Assembly (NCBI RefSeq): GCF_021311115.1
Contig: NZ_JAJTNP010000001.1
Span: 434,001-498,000, forward strand
Reading direction: 5' to 3'
Origin: Chryseobacterium gwangjuense
Lineage (GTDB): Bacteria > Bacteroidota > Bacteroidia > Flavobacteriales > Weeksellaceae
Length of the DNA: 64,000 bases
How positions within the stretch are numbered: position 1 is the first letter of the stretch; every line of letters begins with the position of its first letter. The position numbers and the translations under genes are program-made. The notes beneath the pieces were generated by a model, which saw only the letters and a program-made list of their open reading frames with translations, was not told the DNA's origin and did not search any database. This document shows, piece by piece, positions 8,763 to 16,737 of this stretch.

Positions 8763-9041
8763 TTATAATTTCACTATAATTACCGGTCTGCTATGATAAA
8801 CCCTAGGTGCTCTATGAGAATAATATCTAGGTCTTACAGGCTCATAATAATATCTTTTGTAATGATGTCTTGGAGGTCTGTGATAAACTACAGGTCCATA
8901 ATAAGATCTATGTGAACCGTGGTAATAATGTTTTTTCGACCCATGACCATGTCCATGACCTCTCTGCATAGGAGAAGCCTGATAAAAAGCAAAAGAAAAG
9001 ATGATTAAGAAAAATCCTAATACTTTAGTTAAAAAATTCAT
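8763..9041 (-). CDS. Small secreted His/Tyr/Arg-rich protein
   Basis: This 92-residue protein has an N-terminal signal of about 22 residues (MNFLTKVLGFFLIIFSFAFYQ). The mature part is very unusual in composition: HGHGHGSKKHYYHG, followed by repeated RPPRHHYKRYYYEP-like stretches. The mature part has no acidic residue apart from one Glu. Such a basic, aromatic, His-rich chain could bind metal or polyanions at the cell surface. No family is recognised. It has its own terminator and is next to another short His-rich gene. Confidence 0.6.
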   Translation of the reverse strand: MNFLTKVLGFFLIIFSFAFYQASPMQRGHGHGHGSKKHYYHGSHRSYYGPVVYHRPPRHHYKRYYYEPVRPRYYSHRAPRVYHSRPVIIVKL

Positions 9042-9147
9042 AACAAGTTATTTTCAAATTTACCTTTTGAAACTTACAAGACTGGTGCCAATAAAGCATT
9101 ATTATTAAATTCTATGAATATTTTAAGAAACTTTATTATTTTTTTTG

Positions 9148-9642
9148 TTAAAAAATCACTTCACTTCTCCTTTCAAGCATGATTACATCTTTCCATTCAC
9201 CGTTAAGCTTTCCTATTTTCTTTCTTGTTCCAACAATTCGGAAGCCGTTTTTCTGATGAGCTTTTAAAGCCCCTTCATTTTCAGGGAATATATTCGTTTG
9301 CAAAGTCCAGAATTTGTGGTTTTCACTATCCAAAATCATCTTTTTAAGCAAAACCGAACCCAATCCTCTACCCTGATAATCATTATCGAAATAAATGCTT
9401 ACTTCAGCCACTCCTTTGAAACTCTCTCTTTTACTCTCCGGTTTTAGAGCACACCACCCTACTACTTCGTTGGTTTCGTTTTCCAAAACCCAACGACAAT
9501 CGTTGAAATAATCCATATTCCAGGCTTCTGCAGTGGGAACTGTTGTTTCAAATGTGGCAATTCCCCCATCAATACCCTGTTTGAAAATTTCCAACACTCT
9601 GGCTTCATCACGAGGAAGCATTTCCCTAAGTTCGTAGTTCAT
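9148..9642 (-). CDS. GNAT N-acetyltransferase, phosphinothricin acetyltransferase-like
   Basis: This is a 164-residue GNAT-fold enzyme transferring acetyl from acetyl-CoA to an amine. The acetyl-CoA site is visible as QGRGLGSVLLKKM. It is preceded by the beta-4 strand VAEVSIYF and followed by NEGALKAHQKNGF. The N-terminal FKQGIDGGIATFETTVPT and the order of motifs are those of the Pat/YwnH (MNAT) group, which acts on phosphinothricin or methionine sulfone/sulfoximine. The real substrate is not known. Its start lies immediately after the DUF421 stop, so the two are translationally linked. Confidence 0.82.
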   Translation of the reverse strand: MNYELREMLPRDEARVLEIFKQGIDGGIATFETTVPTAEAWNMDYFNDCRWVLENETNEVVGWCALKPESKRESFKGVAEVSIYFDNDYQGRGLGSVLLKKMILDSENHKFWTLQTNIFPENEGALKAHQKNGFRIVGTRKKIGKLNGEWKDVIMLERRSEVIF

Positions 9643-10158
9643 TTATCTAAGATATTTTCTTTTGTTTTTTCTTTTAATTCTGGAATAGTGCGTCTGTTTA
9701 CTATTTTCATCTTCAGAAATCACACTGATATTTCCGTCCACTTCAAGAACAGAAAGCTTAACCTTTTTAATTCCGTTCACCCCATGTTCCCTTATTGCCT
9801 CTTCCAGCTCATCTTCGGTTATTTTCACTTTATCTAAAGCTTCCTGGATCACCACACCATCCTTTACCAGAATTACAGGATCTTCTTCCATAAATGTTTT
9901 AAATGAAGGACTCTTAAACATTAATCTTTTTACAATAAAATTGGCCACAAAGAGCACCAAGGCAGCAATTAAACCTCCTTGTAAAGATGTATCGGGACCC
10001 ACCATTGCATTCTGAACGGCATTAGAAATAAGCAAGAGCAAAACTACATCTCCTGCATTAAGCTGGGAAAGCTGATTTTTACCAAACAAACGAATGGCGA
10101 TCACCATGAAAAGGTAAACGCAAAGCGAACGAATAACTACATCTAAAATGGGATTCAC
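9643..10158 (-). CDS. DUF421 (YetF-like) membrane protein
   Basis: This 171-residue protein has three membrane helices in the first 85 residues. IAIRLFGKNQLSQL lies between the first and second, followed by GDVVLLLLISNAVQNAMVG. A soluble domain follows with the YetF pattern (DPVILVKDGVV and a later EVDGNISVIS). Bacillus members take part in spore germination or membrane homeostasis; the flavobacterial role is unknown. The start codon is GTG (10158). The downstream GNAT gene begins at the next base. Confidence 0.82.
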   Translation of the reverse strand: MNPILDVVIRSLCVYLFMVIAIRLFGKNQLSQLNAGDVVLLLLISNAVQNAMVGPDTSLQGGLIAALVLFVANFIVKRLMFKSPSFKTFMEEDPVILVKDGVVIQEALDKVKITEDELEEAIREHGVNGIKKVKLSVLEVDGNISVISEDENSKQTHYSRIKRKNKRKYLR

Positions 10159-10261
10159 GATTGTTTTTTATCCTATCAAATGTATTAATTTTTTGTTTTG
10201 ATGTGAGAAAAAAAATTTCAAACAATACATTCTATACCCTCAATATTTTTAATAATACAAA

Positions 10262-10290
10262 TAAAAAAACCGCCTGATAAAAAGCGGTTT
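10262..10290 (-). terminator. Terminator of the double-glycine peptide gene
   Basis: AACCGC (minus strand) pairs with GCGGTT across a 10-base loop and is followed by TTTTTTAT. It lies immediately past the stop of the 44-residue peptide gene. Confidence 0.82.
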
Positions 10291-10296
10291 GGATTG

Positions 10297-10431
10297 TTAA
10301 GGACATTGTCCGATCGGAACTGTACTGCAAACGGTTTTGTTTAACCTTTCACAGTAAACACAGTATTGTTTTGGTGCTCCGCCATACACTGACTTTAGTT
10401 CTGTTTTTGTTAGTTTCTTTAAATTTTTCAT
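10297..10431 (-). CDS. Short Cys-containing precursor peptide with double-glycine leader
   Basis: A 44-codon gene starts at ATG 10431. The leader is MKNLKKLTKTELKSVYGG, which matches the Bacteroidota double-glycine leader pattern (basic start, LTKxELKxVxGG). The 26-residue core APKQYC... has four cysteines, at positions 24, 27, 35 and 43 of the precursor. Such precursors are cut after GG during export by peptidase-containing ABC transporters and often become bacteriocin-like or other natural products. The gene has its own terminator 7 bp after the stop. No transporter or modifying enzyme lies nearby. The leader pattern makes a real gene likely; the function is inference. Confidence 0.72.
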   Translation of the reverse strand: MKNLKKLTKTELKSVYGGAPKQYCVYCERLNKTVCSTVPIGQCP

Positions 10432-10520
10432 ATTGTTTTAATTTTGTGGATTTAAATATAAAACGAAATTCATTTTCAGTTATTATAAAATTTCTATTTA
10501 AAATTTTCACAATTTACATT

Positions 10521-10554
10521 TAAAAAAGCCACACAGAAATCTGTATGGCTTTAT
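10521..10554 (-). terminator. Terminator of the 10574-10978 gene
   Basis: AAAGCCATACAG and CTGTGTGGCTTT pair around a 4-base loop on the minus strand and are followed by TTTTTA. It lies 20 bp past the stop codon. Confidence 0.8.
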
Positions 10555-10573
10555 ATAAAAGATTTTATGAACA

Positions 10574-10978
10574 TTATCTGTTGTTGATATCTACTCTTAC
10601 AGGCATTACATAAGTAGAGGCAATCATGTTATCATTTAGTTTATTACTGTCTACTCTGTATAAAAGTTTACTTAAGACGTTTTCAATCTCTTTGCTTACG
10701 TTTTTGCAGTCCCCTTTAGAATGAACATTTACGATTTTTCCGTTTTCCGCGATATCAAATTTCACTTCCGAGTTTACAACACCTTGTTTATAATCAGAAT
10801 TTGTGAAGTCGAAGTTAGCCATCAATAAGTTTCTGATCTCACTGAAAGCATCGTTCTTATTCAACTGAACTTCCTGAATGGTATTGTTATTTGTAGTTTG
10901 TGCTTTTGCAGTGTTCATTACAGCCATGAATCCACAAACGAAAAATGAAGCGATTAATATTTGAATTTTATTTTTCAT
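10574..10978 (-). CDS. Secreted protein of unknown function
   Basis: This 134-residue protein has a signal peptide ending at ...NTAKAQ (about residue 27). The mature region has no recognised family. The stretch VNSEVKFDIAENGKIVNVHS, followed by a helix (VSKEIENVLSKLL), resembles the beta-beta-alpha layout of TonB C-terminal-like domains; this is only a resemblance. A -7 element TAtcTTTG (11035-11028) lies 50 bp upstream, giving it its own promoter, and it has its own terminator. It is likely periplasmic. Confidence 0.6.
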   Translation of the reverse strand: MKNKIQILIASFFVCGFMAVMNTAKAQTTNNNTIQEVQLNKNDAFSEIRNLLMANFDFTNSDYKQGVVNSEVKFDIAENGKIVNVHSKGDCKNVSKEIENVLSKLLYRVDSNKLNDNMIASTYVMPVRVDINNR

Positions 10979-11027
10979 AACTCTCTGGTTTTAAATGTTG
11001 TTTTAAACTTATTTACTATTTCTTTAC

Positions 11028-11090
11028 CAAAGATATATAAAATAATTCATATTAATTTTACATTGAGTTAACATTGAGTTAACATTGAAA
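11028..11090 (-). promoter_or_regulatory. Promoter with upstream 11-bp direct repeats
   Basis: TAtcTTTG (minus, 11035-11028) is a likely -7 element for the secreted protein gene. Directly upstream, ACATTGAGTTA is repeated head to tail (11060-11070 and 11071-11081), and a third partial copy reaches 11090. A looser copy lies near 11144. An 11-bp period puts the copies on one face of the helix, as expected for an activator site. No clear -33 TTG was found. Confidence 0.45.
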
Positions 11091-11164
11091 TATAATTTAT
11101 TGATTTTCAGTAGTATAAAATTTAAAAATAATTAAAAATTTAACATTGGAAGTTAATATTGAGT

Positions 11165-11206
11165 ATAAAAAAGGCTAAATCTCGTTTGATCTAGCCCTTT
11201 TTTATT
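11165..11206 (-). terminator. uvrA terminator
   Basis: GGCTAGATC and GATTTAGCC form a 9-bp stem with one mismatch on the minus strand, flanked by AAAAAGG/CCTTTTTT. It begins about 30 bp past the uvrA stop. Confidence 0.8.
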
Positions 11207-11236
11207 TATAATTCTTATTTATCAAAAGAATTTAAT

Positions 11237-14068
11237 TTACTCCAGTTCCCTCTTCAAAAACTTCCCTGTCAAACTCTTCTTCGACTTCACAATTTCCTCC
11301 GGAGTTCCTTGAGCAACGATTTGTCCTCCGTGCTTTCCTCCTTCAGGACCCACATCAATAATATGATCGGCAAGCTTTATCACATCCATATTATGTTCAA
11401 TAATGATGAAAGAGTTTCCTAATTCTACCAACTGATTAATGGCATCCATCAGGATTTTCACATCCTCAAAATGAAGTCCTGTTGTTGGTTCATCAAGAAT
11501 ATACAATGTATTTCCGGTTTGTCTTTTTGCCAATTCCGTTGCTAATTTGATACGCTGAGCTTCTCCTCCCGAAAGTGTTGTCGACTGTTGCCCCAAAGTA
11601 ATATATCCTAAACCAACATCCTGTAACGTCTTTACTTTTGCAAAAATCTTAGGAATTGGCTGGAAAAACTCTACCGCTTCATCAATCGTCATATCCAATA
11701 CATCGGAAATCGATTTTCCTTTGTAACGAACTTCCAAAGTTTCTCTGTTGAAACGCTTTCCGTTACAAGTCTCACAGTGAACATAGACATCCGGTAAGAA
11801 ATTCATTTCAATTACTTTCAAACCGCCTCCCTGACAAGTTTCACATCTTCCGCCTTTCACATTGAAAGAGAATCTTCCCGGTTTGTAGCCACGGATTTTA
11901 GACTCAGGCAATTCGGCAAAAAGGTTTCTGATGTCCGTAAACATTCCTGTATACGTTGCAGGATTAGAGCGTGGCGTTCTACCAATCGGTGTTTGATCTA
12001 CATCTACAATTTTGTCAATGTTTTCAAGACCTTCGATTTTCTTGTAAGGTAAAGGCTCCTGAACTGCTCTGTAAAAATGTTTATTCAAGATTGGATACAA
12101 TGTTCCGTTGATCAAAGAAGATTTTCCGCTTCCTGAAATTCCTGAAACCACCACCAATTTTCCCAAAGGAATATCCAAGGTTACATTTTTAAGGTTGTTT
12201 CCTGTAGCTCCTTTTAATACTATATTCTTACCATTTCCTTCTCTTCTTTTTTCAGGAATGGCAATTTTTCTTTTTCCGTTAATATACTGAGCAGTAATCG
12301 TATCGGCTTTCAACAAATCTTTCGGTTTCCCCTGCCAAAGAATTTCTCCACCGAATTTTCCGGCTCTCGGACCAATATCCAACACCTCATCAGCTTCGAG
12401 AATCATATCTTTATCGTGTTCAACAACCAAAACAGAGTTTCCGATGTCACGAAGGTTTTTTAATGAATTAATCAGTCTTTCGTTGTCTCTTTGGTGTAAT
12501 CCGATACTTGGCTCATCCAAAATATACAAAACATTCACCAACTGGGAACCAATCTGAGTAGCTAATCGAATTCTTTGAGATTCTCCTCCTGAAAGTGTTT
12601 TTGAACTTCTGCTCAAACTTAAATAATCCAAACCGACATCCAATAAAAACTGTAGTCTGGTTTCAATTTCCTTTAATATTTCGTGAGCAATGATTTTATT
12701 TTTTTCAGAGAATTTATCTTTAACATCAGCTAACCAATCTTTTAGATCAATCAAACTTAATGCATTCACCTCAGCAATATTTTTTCCGTCGATTTTAAAG
12801 CTTAAACTTCCAGGTTGAAGGCGGGTTCCTTTACATTCAGGACAGGTTTCTTCCGTCGTAAAGTGTCTTTCCAGCAAAATCGCTTCGTAAGATTCTCTTT
12901 CTTCGATAATCTCCTCCATAAAAGGAATCAACCCATCAAAACTGATTTTGATCTTCTTGGTAATTCCTGCATATTTTAAATCTTTATTAAATTCTTTATG
13001 ACAACCGTTGTACATATAATCCAACGCTTCTTCCGGAATATCCTGAAAAGGAGTAGCCATTCCCAATCCGAAAATTTCAAGAATATTTTTAATTTGGGAT
13101 AAGATCCATTTGTTAGACTTAATATCTTCCAGCGGTAATAAGCCCCCCTGATTGATTGATAATTTAGGATTTTCAACAAAATAATCCGTATTGATTTTTT
13201 TGATCGTTCCTAATCCTTTACAGCTCGGGCAGCTTCCTTTCGGAGAGTTGAATGAAAATGTATTAGGTTCCGGAAGTGCTAATGAATGACCTGTTTCGGC
13301 ATCCATTAAGTTTTTAGAGAAATATTCAATCTCAGTACTTCCCAGTTTTTGAATTCCGATTAACCCTTCTCCCATTTCCATCGCTGTTCGCAATGATTTT
13401 TCCATTCTCGCTTCGGAAGCAGATTCACCGATAATCCAACGATCGATAACGATATCGATGTCGTGGGTTTTGTAACGATCAAGCTTTAAATCATATTCAA
13501 TATCCTGTAATTCGCCGTCAATTCTTGCCTGTCCATACCCTTTCTTTGCCATTTGAACAAAAAGTTCGTGGTAATGTCCTTTTCTTGAACGAACAACAGG
13601 CGTCATCAACATGATCTTTTCACCTTTATAGTTTTCCTTAATGGTTTCAAGAATCTGATCTTCCGTATAGCTTACCAACTTTTGCCCGGTCGTTTGGGAA
13701 TACGCGTCTGAAACTCTTGCATACAAAAGACGCAAGAAATCGTACAGTTCCGTAACAGTTCCTACAGTTGAACGAGGGTTTTTATTTGTAGTTTTCTGTT
13801 CGATGGCAATTACAGGGGATAATCCTTCGATTTTATCAACATCCGGGCGTTCCAAACCTCCTAAAAACTGTCTTGCATAGGCAGAAAACGTTTCGATATA
13901 ACGACGCTGACCTTCCGCAAAGATCGTATCAAAAGCCAATGATGATTTTCCGCTTCCCGAAAGACCGGTAATTACTACCAATTCGTTGCGCGGAATTTTT
14001 ACATTGATATTTTTAAGGTTATGCTCTCTTGCGCCGTAAACTTCTATATATTCTGTTGATTTACTCAT
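11237..14068 (-). CDS. uvrA: Excinuclease ABC subunit A
   Basis: UvrA finds bulky DNA damage and loads UvrB in nucleotide excision repair. From the ATG at 14068 ([12 protein letters not shown]) it has 943 residues. It has two ABC ATPase halves. The first Walker A is GLSGSGKSS at 35-43, and the second is GISGSGKSS. The signatures are [12 protein letters not shown] and [12 protein letters not shown], and the Walker B motifs [10 protein letters not shown] and [10 protein letters not shown]. Zinc-module CxxC pairs are CPSC/CPEC in the first half and CETC/CETC in the second. A longer frame adds 49 residues, but these run through the promoter TAatTTTG (14111-14104). Confidence 0.97.
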   Translation of the reverse strand: MSKSTEYIEVYGAREHNLKNINVKIPRNELVVITGLSGSGKSSLAFDTIFAEGQRRYIETFSAYARQFLGGLERPDVDKIEGLSPVIAIEQKTTNKNPRSTVGTVTELYDFLRLLYARVSDAYSQTTGQKLVSYTEDQILETIKENYKGEKIMLMTPVVRSRKGHYHELFVQMAKKGYGQARIDGELQDIEYDLKLDRYKTHDIDIVIDRWIIGESASEARMEKSLRTAMEMGEGLIGIQKLGSTEIEYFSKNLMDAETGHSLALPEPNTFSFNSPKGSCPSCKGLGTIKKINTDYFVENPKLSINQGGLLPLEDIKSNKWILSQIKNILEIFGLGMATPFQDIPEEALDYMYNGCHKEFNKDLKYAGITKKIKISFDGLIPFMEEIIEERESYEAILLERHFTTEETCPECKGTRLQPGSLSFKIDGKNIAEVNALSLIDLKDWLADVKDKFSEKNKIIAHEILKEIETRLQFLLDVGLDYLSLSRSSKTLSGGESQRIRLATQIGSQLVNVLYILDEPSIGLHQRDNERLINSLKNLRDIGNSVLVVEHDKDMILEADEVLDIGPRAGKFGGEILWQGKPKDLLKADTITAQYINGKRKIAIPEKRREGNGKNIVLKGATGNNLKNVTLDIPLGKLVVVSGISGSGKSSLINGTLYPILNKHFYRAVQEPLPYKKIEGLENIDKIVDVDQTPIGRTPRSNPATYTGMFTDIRNLFAELPESKIRGYKPGRFSFNVKGGRCETCQGGGLKVIEMNFLPDVYVHCETCNGKRFNRETLEVRYKGKSISDVLDMTIDEAVEFFQPIPKIFAKVKTLQDVGLGYITLGQQSTTLSGGEAQRIKLATELAKRQTGNTLYILDEPTTGLHFEDVKILMDAINQLVELGNSFIIIEHNMDVIKLADHIIDVGPEGGKHGGQIVAQGTPEEIVKSKKSLTGKFLKRELE

Positions 14069-14103
14069 AATTTGGGGTGACTTTACCTGAAAATCACGAT
14101 GGG

Positions 14104-14111
14104 CAAAATTA
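14104..14111 (-). promoter_or_regulatory. uvrA -7 promoter element
   Basis: TAatTTTG on the minus strand, 36 bp upstream of the uvrA ATG. A matching -33 TTG is not obvious. No LexA-type site was recognised. Confidence 0.55.
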
Positions 14112-14189
14112 CGGAATTTTATGGAATTTTTGATGTTAAAAAGTATTAGTTCACTAACAACAAATTGTATTTTTTTTGAAGAATCTGCT

Positions 14190-14222
14190 AAAACAAAAAC
14201 CGATGAAAAACTCACCGGTTGA
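14190..14222 (-). terminator. Terminator of the TssE-TssF transcript
   Basis: On the minus strand AACCGGTGA pairs with TCATCGGTT (one mismatch) around a short T-rich loop. TTTTG follows. It lies 25 bp past the TssF stop. Confidence 0.8.
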
Positions 14223-14245
14223 TTTGTATTTTAATTCTTTAACTT

Positions 14246-16129
14246 TTAATTATCTCCAAAGTCTGAATCTTCATTGCTGACTTTTACCAGATATTCTATT
14301 CCGTCTATTGCTTTTGAAATAATTCGGTTTCTAAGCATATTGGCCATATTCTCCCAATACATTCTTCCGTAAAAAGAATAATTCTGAGGAATAATCTCTA
14401 CTTCTACTGTACGTACGAAACCTTCTTTAGGTTTATTACTGATCATTGTTCCTCTCGTTACCCTCACTTCTTTAAGTTCATCTTTCAGTACCATTCTGCA
14501 ATAGTTTTTGACATCTTCTAAAGAAATAATCTTATCTCTGGTCGTTAAAGCATATTTATACGCCTGAATGCTATCTGTTCCTTTTTGTTCTTCTGCACCA
14601 CCAATAGTTTCGGTAAGAAGAACCAACATCTGAGATTTTAACTGATTGGAAAGCTCTGTTCCGGGACGCATATGATTAGCCAGCATGGAATGGGTTACCC
14701 AAAACGAAGCATAGGTGTGATCTGTTTTATCTACGGGTTCCATAATCACATAATTCAATTCCTGTTTAATGCTTCTTTTGGCATTATTTACTTTTTGAAT
14801 CATAGACTTCATCTTGTCGGACATTTCACTCAAAATGCCTTTTACATTATCTCTGTTCAAAAGTGAAAATGCAGCGATCTCATCTCTAGTAAGCTCCAAT
14901 ACACTGGCAATCATATCTACTGCATTTCTATTGGAAAAACGTTCCATTCCTCCCTTTCTAACGGTATACAATCCTTTTTTCAGATCGTCACTTGGTGTAA
15001 ACGGAATTTCTGTATATCTTCTTCCGTCACCGTCCTGAACTTCATCTACATACAAGAAATGCTCTCCATCATCAGTCACCAAAGGAATATTGTTTCCCAT
15101 AATATCGAGACTGTATTCTGTTTTCTTCCAGCCTCTGTTATAAATTGGGAATGCATTGAGTACAAATGAGAAGTTGTCTAAGATCTCAGCAGAAAACTGT
15201 GGAGGGAATTCGAAAGTAAGCCATAAGAAGCTTTTCCCATCAATATATTTGGTAATTTCCTCTTTATAATCCAAGAAATTTAAGTTTTCAGGCAGCTTTC
15301 CCGCTTCGGTAAATAAAGTCTCCGAAATTCCTTTTACTTCTATAAATTTATGATGATAAATGCTCTTAACATCTTCTATCAATTTATTTTGGATAGACTG
15401 CTCTTTAAACATCTGTTCATAACCATCGGTCCGGTTATTTTTCAAATAGGTTAATCCTTCCCGAACGAACAACGGATTCCCATTACTGGTAACCGTAATA
15501 TAAGGTAGCAGTTTATATACAAAATCTATGTGTTCAAACGCAGGATTTGAGCAATAAATGCCTAGATTTTTAGGGAAATTTTCGCTTTTATATTTGGAAA
15601 TATTAATTCCTACTGTAATTTTTCTATAATCTTCAGGTCTTGCCTGAAATCTAGCAATCGGAATTTTATTAAGTCGATCATCAATGCCATAACATGTATT
15701 TCCGACAAACATTATGGAGGTCTGAGCTTTATTAATCCTTACATTTCCTACCGGAGTAAAAGGAATATTGATTTGCTTATCAGATTCCGACTTTACTGTA
15801 GAAATCATCTGTTTTCTGAAGAAAAACTCTGTATGCTCCAGCAAAACCTCGGTAGATTCTGTCGGGTTTGTAAAAGCAACCGCATGAGCAGGAACCGGAT
15901 GGGTATAAATAGACGGGGTAAGAAGTTTGGCCAGTTTTTCTAAAATTCTGGCATTTACCGTCTGGATTTCGTTATTTGCTTTAAAGACTTCTGTACTGAA
16001 TGCATCTATTAATAATTTTACAAAAGGATCCAAAGACTGCGGACTTTTCAATCCCCAAACTTTAGTCGCATTCTGAAGCATTCTTGCTTTTACTGATTCT
16101 TTGGAATATATATTCTGATCTAAATTCAT
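14246..16129 (-). CDS. tssF: Type VI secretion baseplate protein TssF (Bacteroidota subtype iii)
   Basis: This 627-residue soluble protein begins with YSKESVKARMLQNATKVWG and a helical region leading to ILEKLAKLLTPSIYTHPVPAHA. This is the conserved TssF N-terminus with its TP...HP stretch. A large beta-rich middle follows, then a C-terminal segment with IISLEDVKNYCRMVLKDELKEVRVTRG. TssF, with TssG, TssE and TssK, forms the wedges of the contractile-tail baseplate. The gene directly upstream (22 bp) is a gp25-like TssE, which strongly supports the call. No other type VI genes are in the window. Confidence 0.72.
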   Translation of the reverse strand: MNLDQNIYSKESVKARMLQNATKVWGLKSPQSLDPFVKLLIDAFSTEVFKANNEIQTVNARILEKLAKLLTPSIYTHPVPAHAVAFTNPTESTEVLLEHTEFFFRKQMISTVKSESDKQINIPFTPVGNVRINKAQTSIMFVGNTCYGIDDRLNKIPIARFQARPEDYRKITVGINISKYKSENFPKNLGIYCSNPAFEHIDFVYKLLPYITVTSNGNPLFVREGLTYLKNNRTDGYEQMFKEQSIQNKLIEDVKSIYHHKFIEVKGISETLFTEAGKLPENLNFLDYKEEITKYIDGKSFLWLTFEFPPQFSAEILDNFSFVLNAFPIYNRGWKKTEYSLDIMGNNIPLVTDDGEHFLYVDEVQDGDGRRYTEIPFTPSDDLKKGLYTVRKGGMERFSNRNAVDMIASVLELTRDEIAAFSLLNRDNVKGILSEMSDKMKSMIQKVNNAKRSIKQELNYVIMEPVDKTDHTYASFWVTHSMLANHMRPGTELSNQLKSQMLVLLTETIGGAEEQKGTDSIQAYKYALTTRDKIISLEDVKNYCRMVLKDELKEVRVTRGTMISNKPKEGFVRTVEVEIIPQNYSFYGRMYWENMANMLRNRIISKAIDGIEYLVKVSNEDSDFGDN

Positions 16130-16151
16130 AATTTGTGATTACCATTAAAAA

Positions 16152-16592
16152 TTAATCAATAGACATTGGGCTCAAAAATAATTCAGTGGAAAAGCTGAAA
16201 CGTTCTCCCGTCATCTCCATTTTTGCATTAATGCCTATTTTTACTTTTTTCTTAATTTCCGTGTGCTCTTTTGTGTCGTAACTATGCTCTACAAACTGAA
16301 TATATGCTTCAATTTGCGGCTGAACGATTCTGGGTTCGTATTCCTGTATCTGTCTTTTCAGACTCTTAATGAAAACGCTTTCCCAAACTGCACTGGTAAC
16401 TCCATTATCGAACTCCAGGTTCCAAACATCGTTTCCGTAATTTTCATCATATCTGTTTTCGCCTTTTTTAGTCGTTATCAGCAACATAATGTTATGAGCA
16501 ATACTTTCACCCATATCGCAGGTGTCAATACTTCCCCCTTCCGTCATTAATGCTGATGGAACAAAAGGCATTCTGTAATTTGGTGTGTCCAT
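16152..16592 (-). CDS. tssE: GPW/gp25 family baseplate protein (TssE-like)
   Basis: The 146-residue protein has the gp25 pattern: MGESIAHNIMLLITTKKGENR, then YDENYGNDVWNLEFDNG. Next comes a helix IKSLKRQIQEYEPRI and a beta strand set containing KKKVKIGINAKMEM. Gp25/TssE proteins link the baseplate to the sheath in phage T4-like tails and type VI systems, and the paired TssF gene points to the latter. A phage or PVC-type origin is possible in principle, but no tail genes are nearby. The start ATG is at 16592. The next gene rightward is unrelated. Confidence 0.75.
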   Translation of the reverse strand: MDTPNYRMPFVPSALMTEGGSIDTCDMGESIAHNIMLLITTKKGENRYDENYGNDVWNLEFDNGVTSAVWESVFIKSLKRQIQEYEPRIVQPQIEAYIQFVEHSYDTKEHTEIKKKVKIGINAKMEMTGERFSFSTELFLSPMSID

Positions 16593-16698
16593 GATTCAAC
16601 TTCTGTGTTTTACTTCATATTCTGGTTTAATTGAAAGGAAATACCAAATTAAACATTTTTCACGAAATAGAGTATTACTAAATTTGAAAATGATTATT

Positions 16699-16734
16699 AT
16701 AAAAAAAGCTGCCCGTTTACATCGAGCAGCTTGT
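16699..16734 (-). terminator. Terminator of the amino acid permease gene
   Basis: AAGCTGCTCG and CGGGCAGCTT form a 10-bp stem with one mismatch and a 7-base loop on the minus strand, followed by TTTTTTTAT. It starts 4 bp past the permease stop. Confidence 0.88.
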
Positions 16735-16737
16735 TAT

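Noticed and set aside
14069..14215. 49-residue extension of UvrA
   Set aside because: It runs through the promoter; the UvrA family starts close to the [11 protein letters not shown] sequence.
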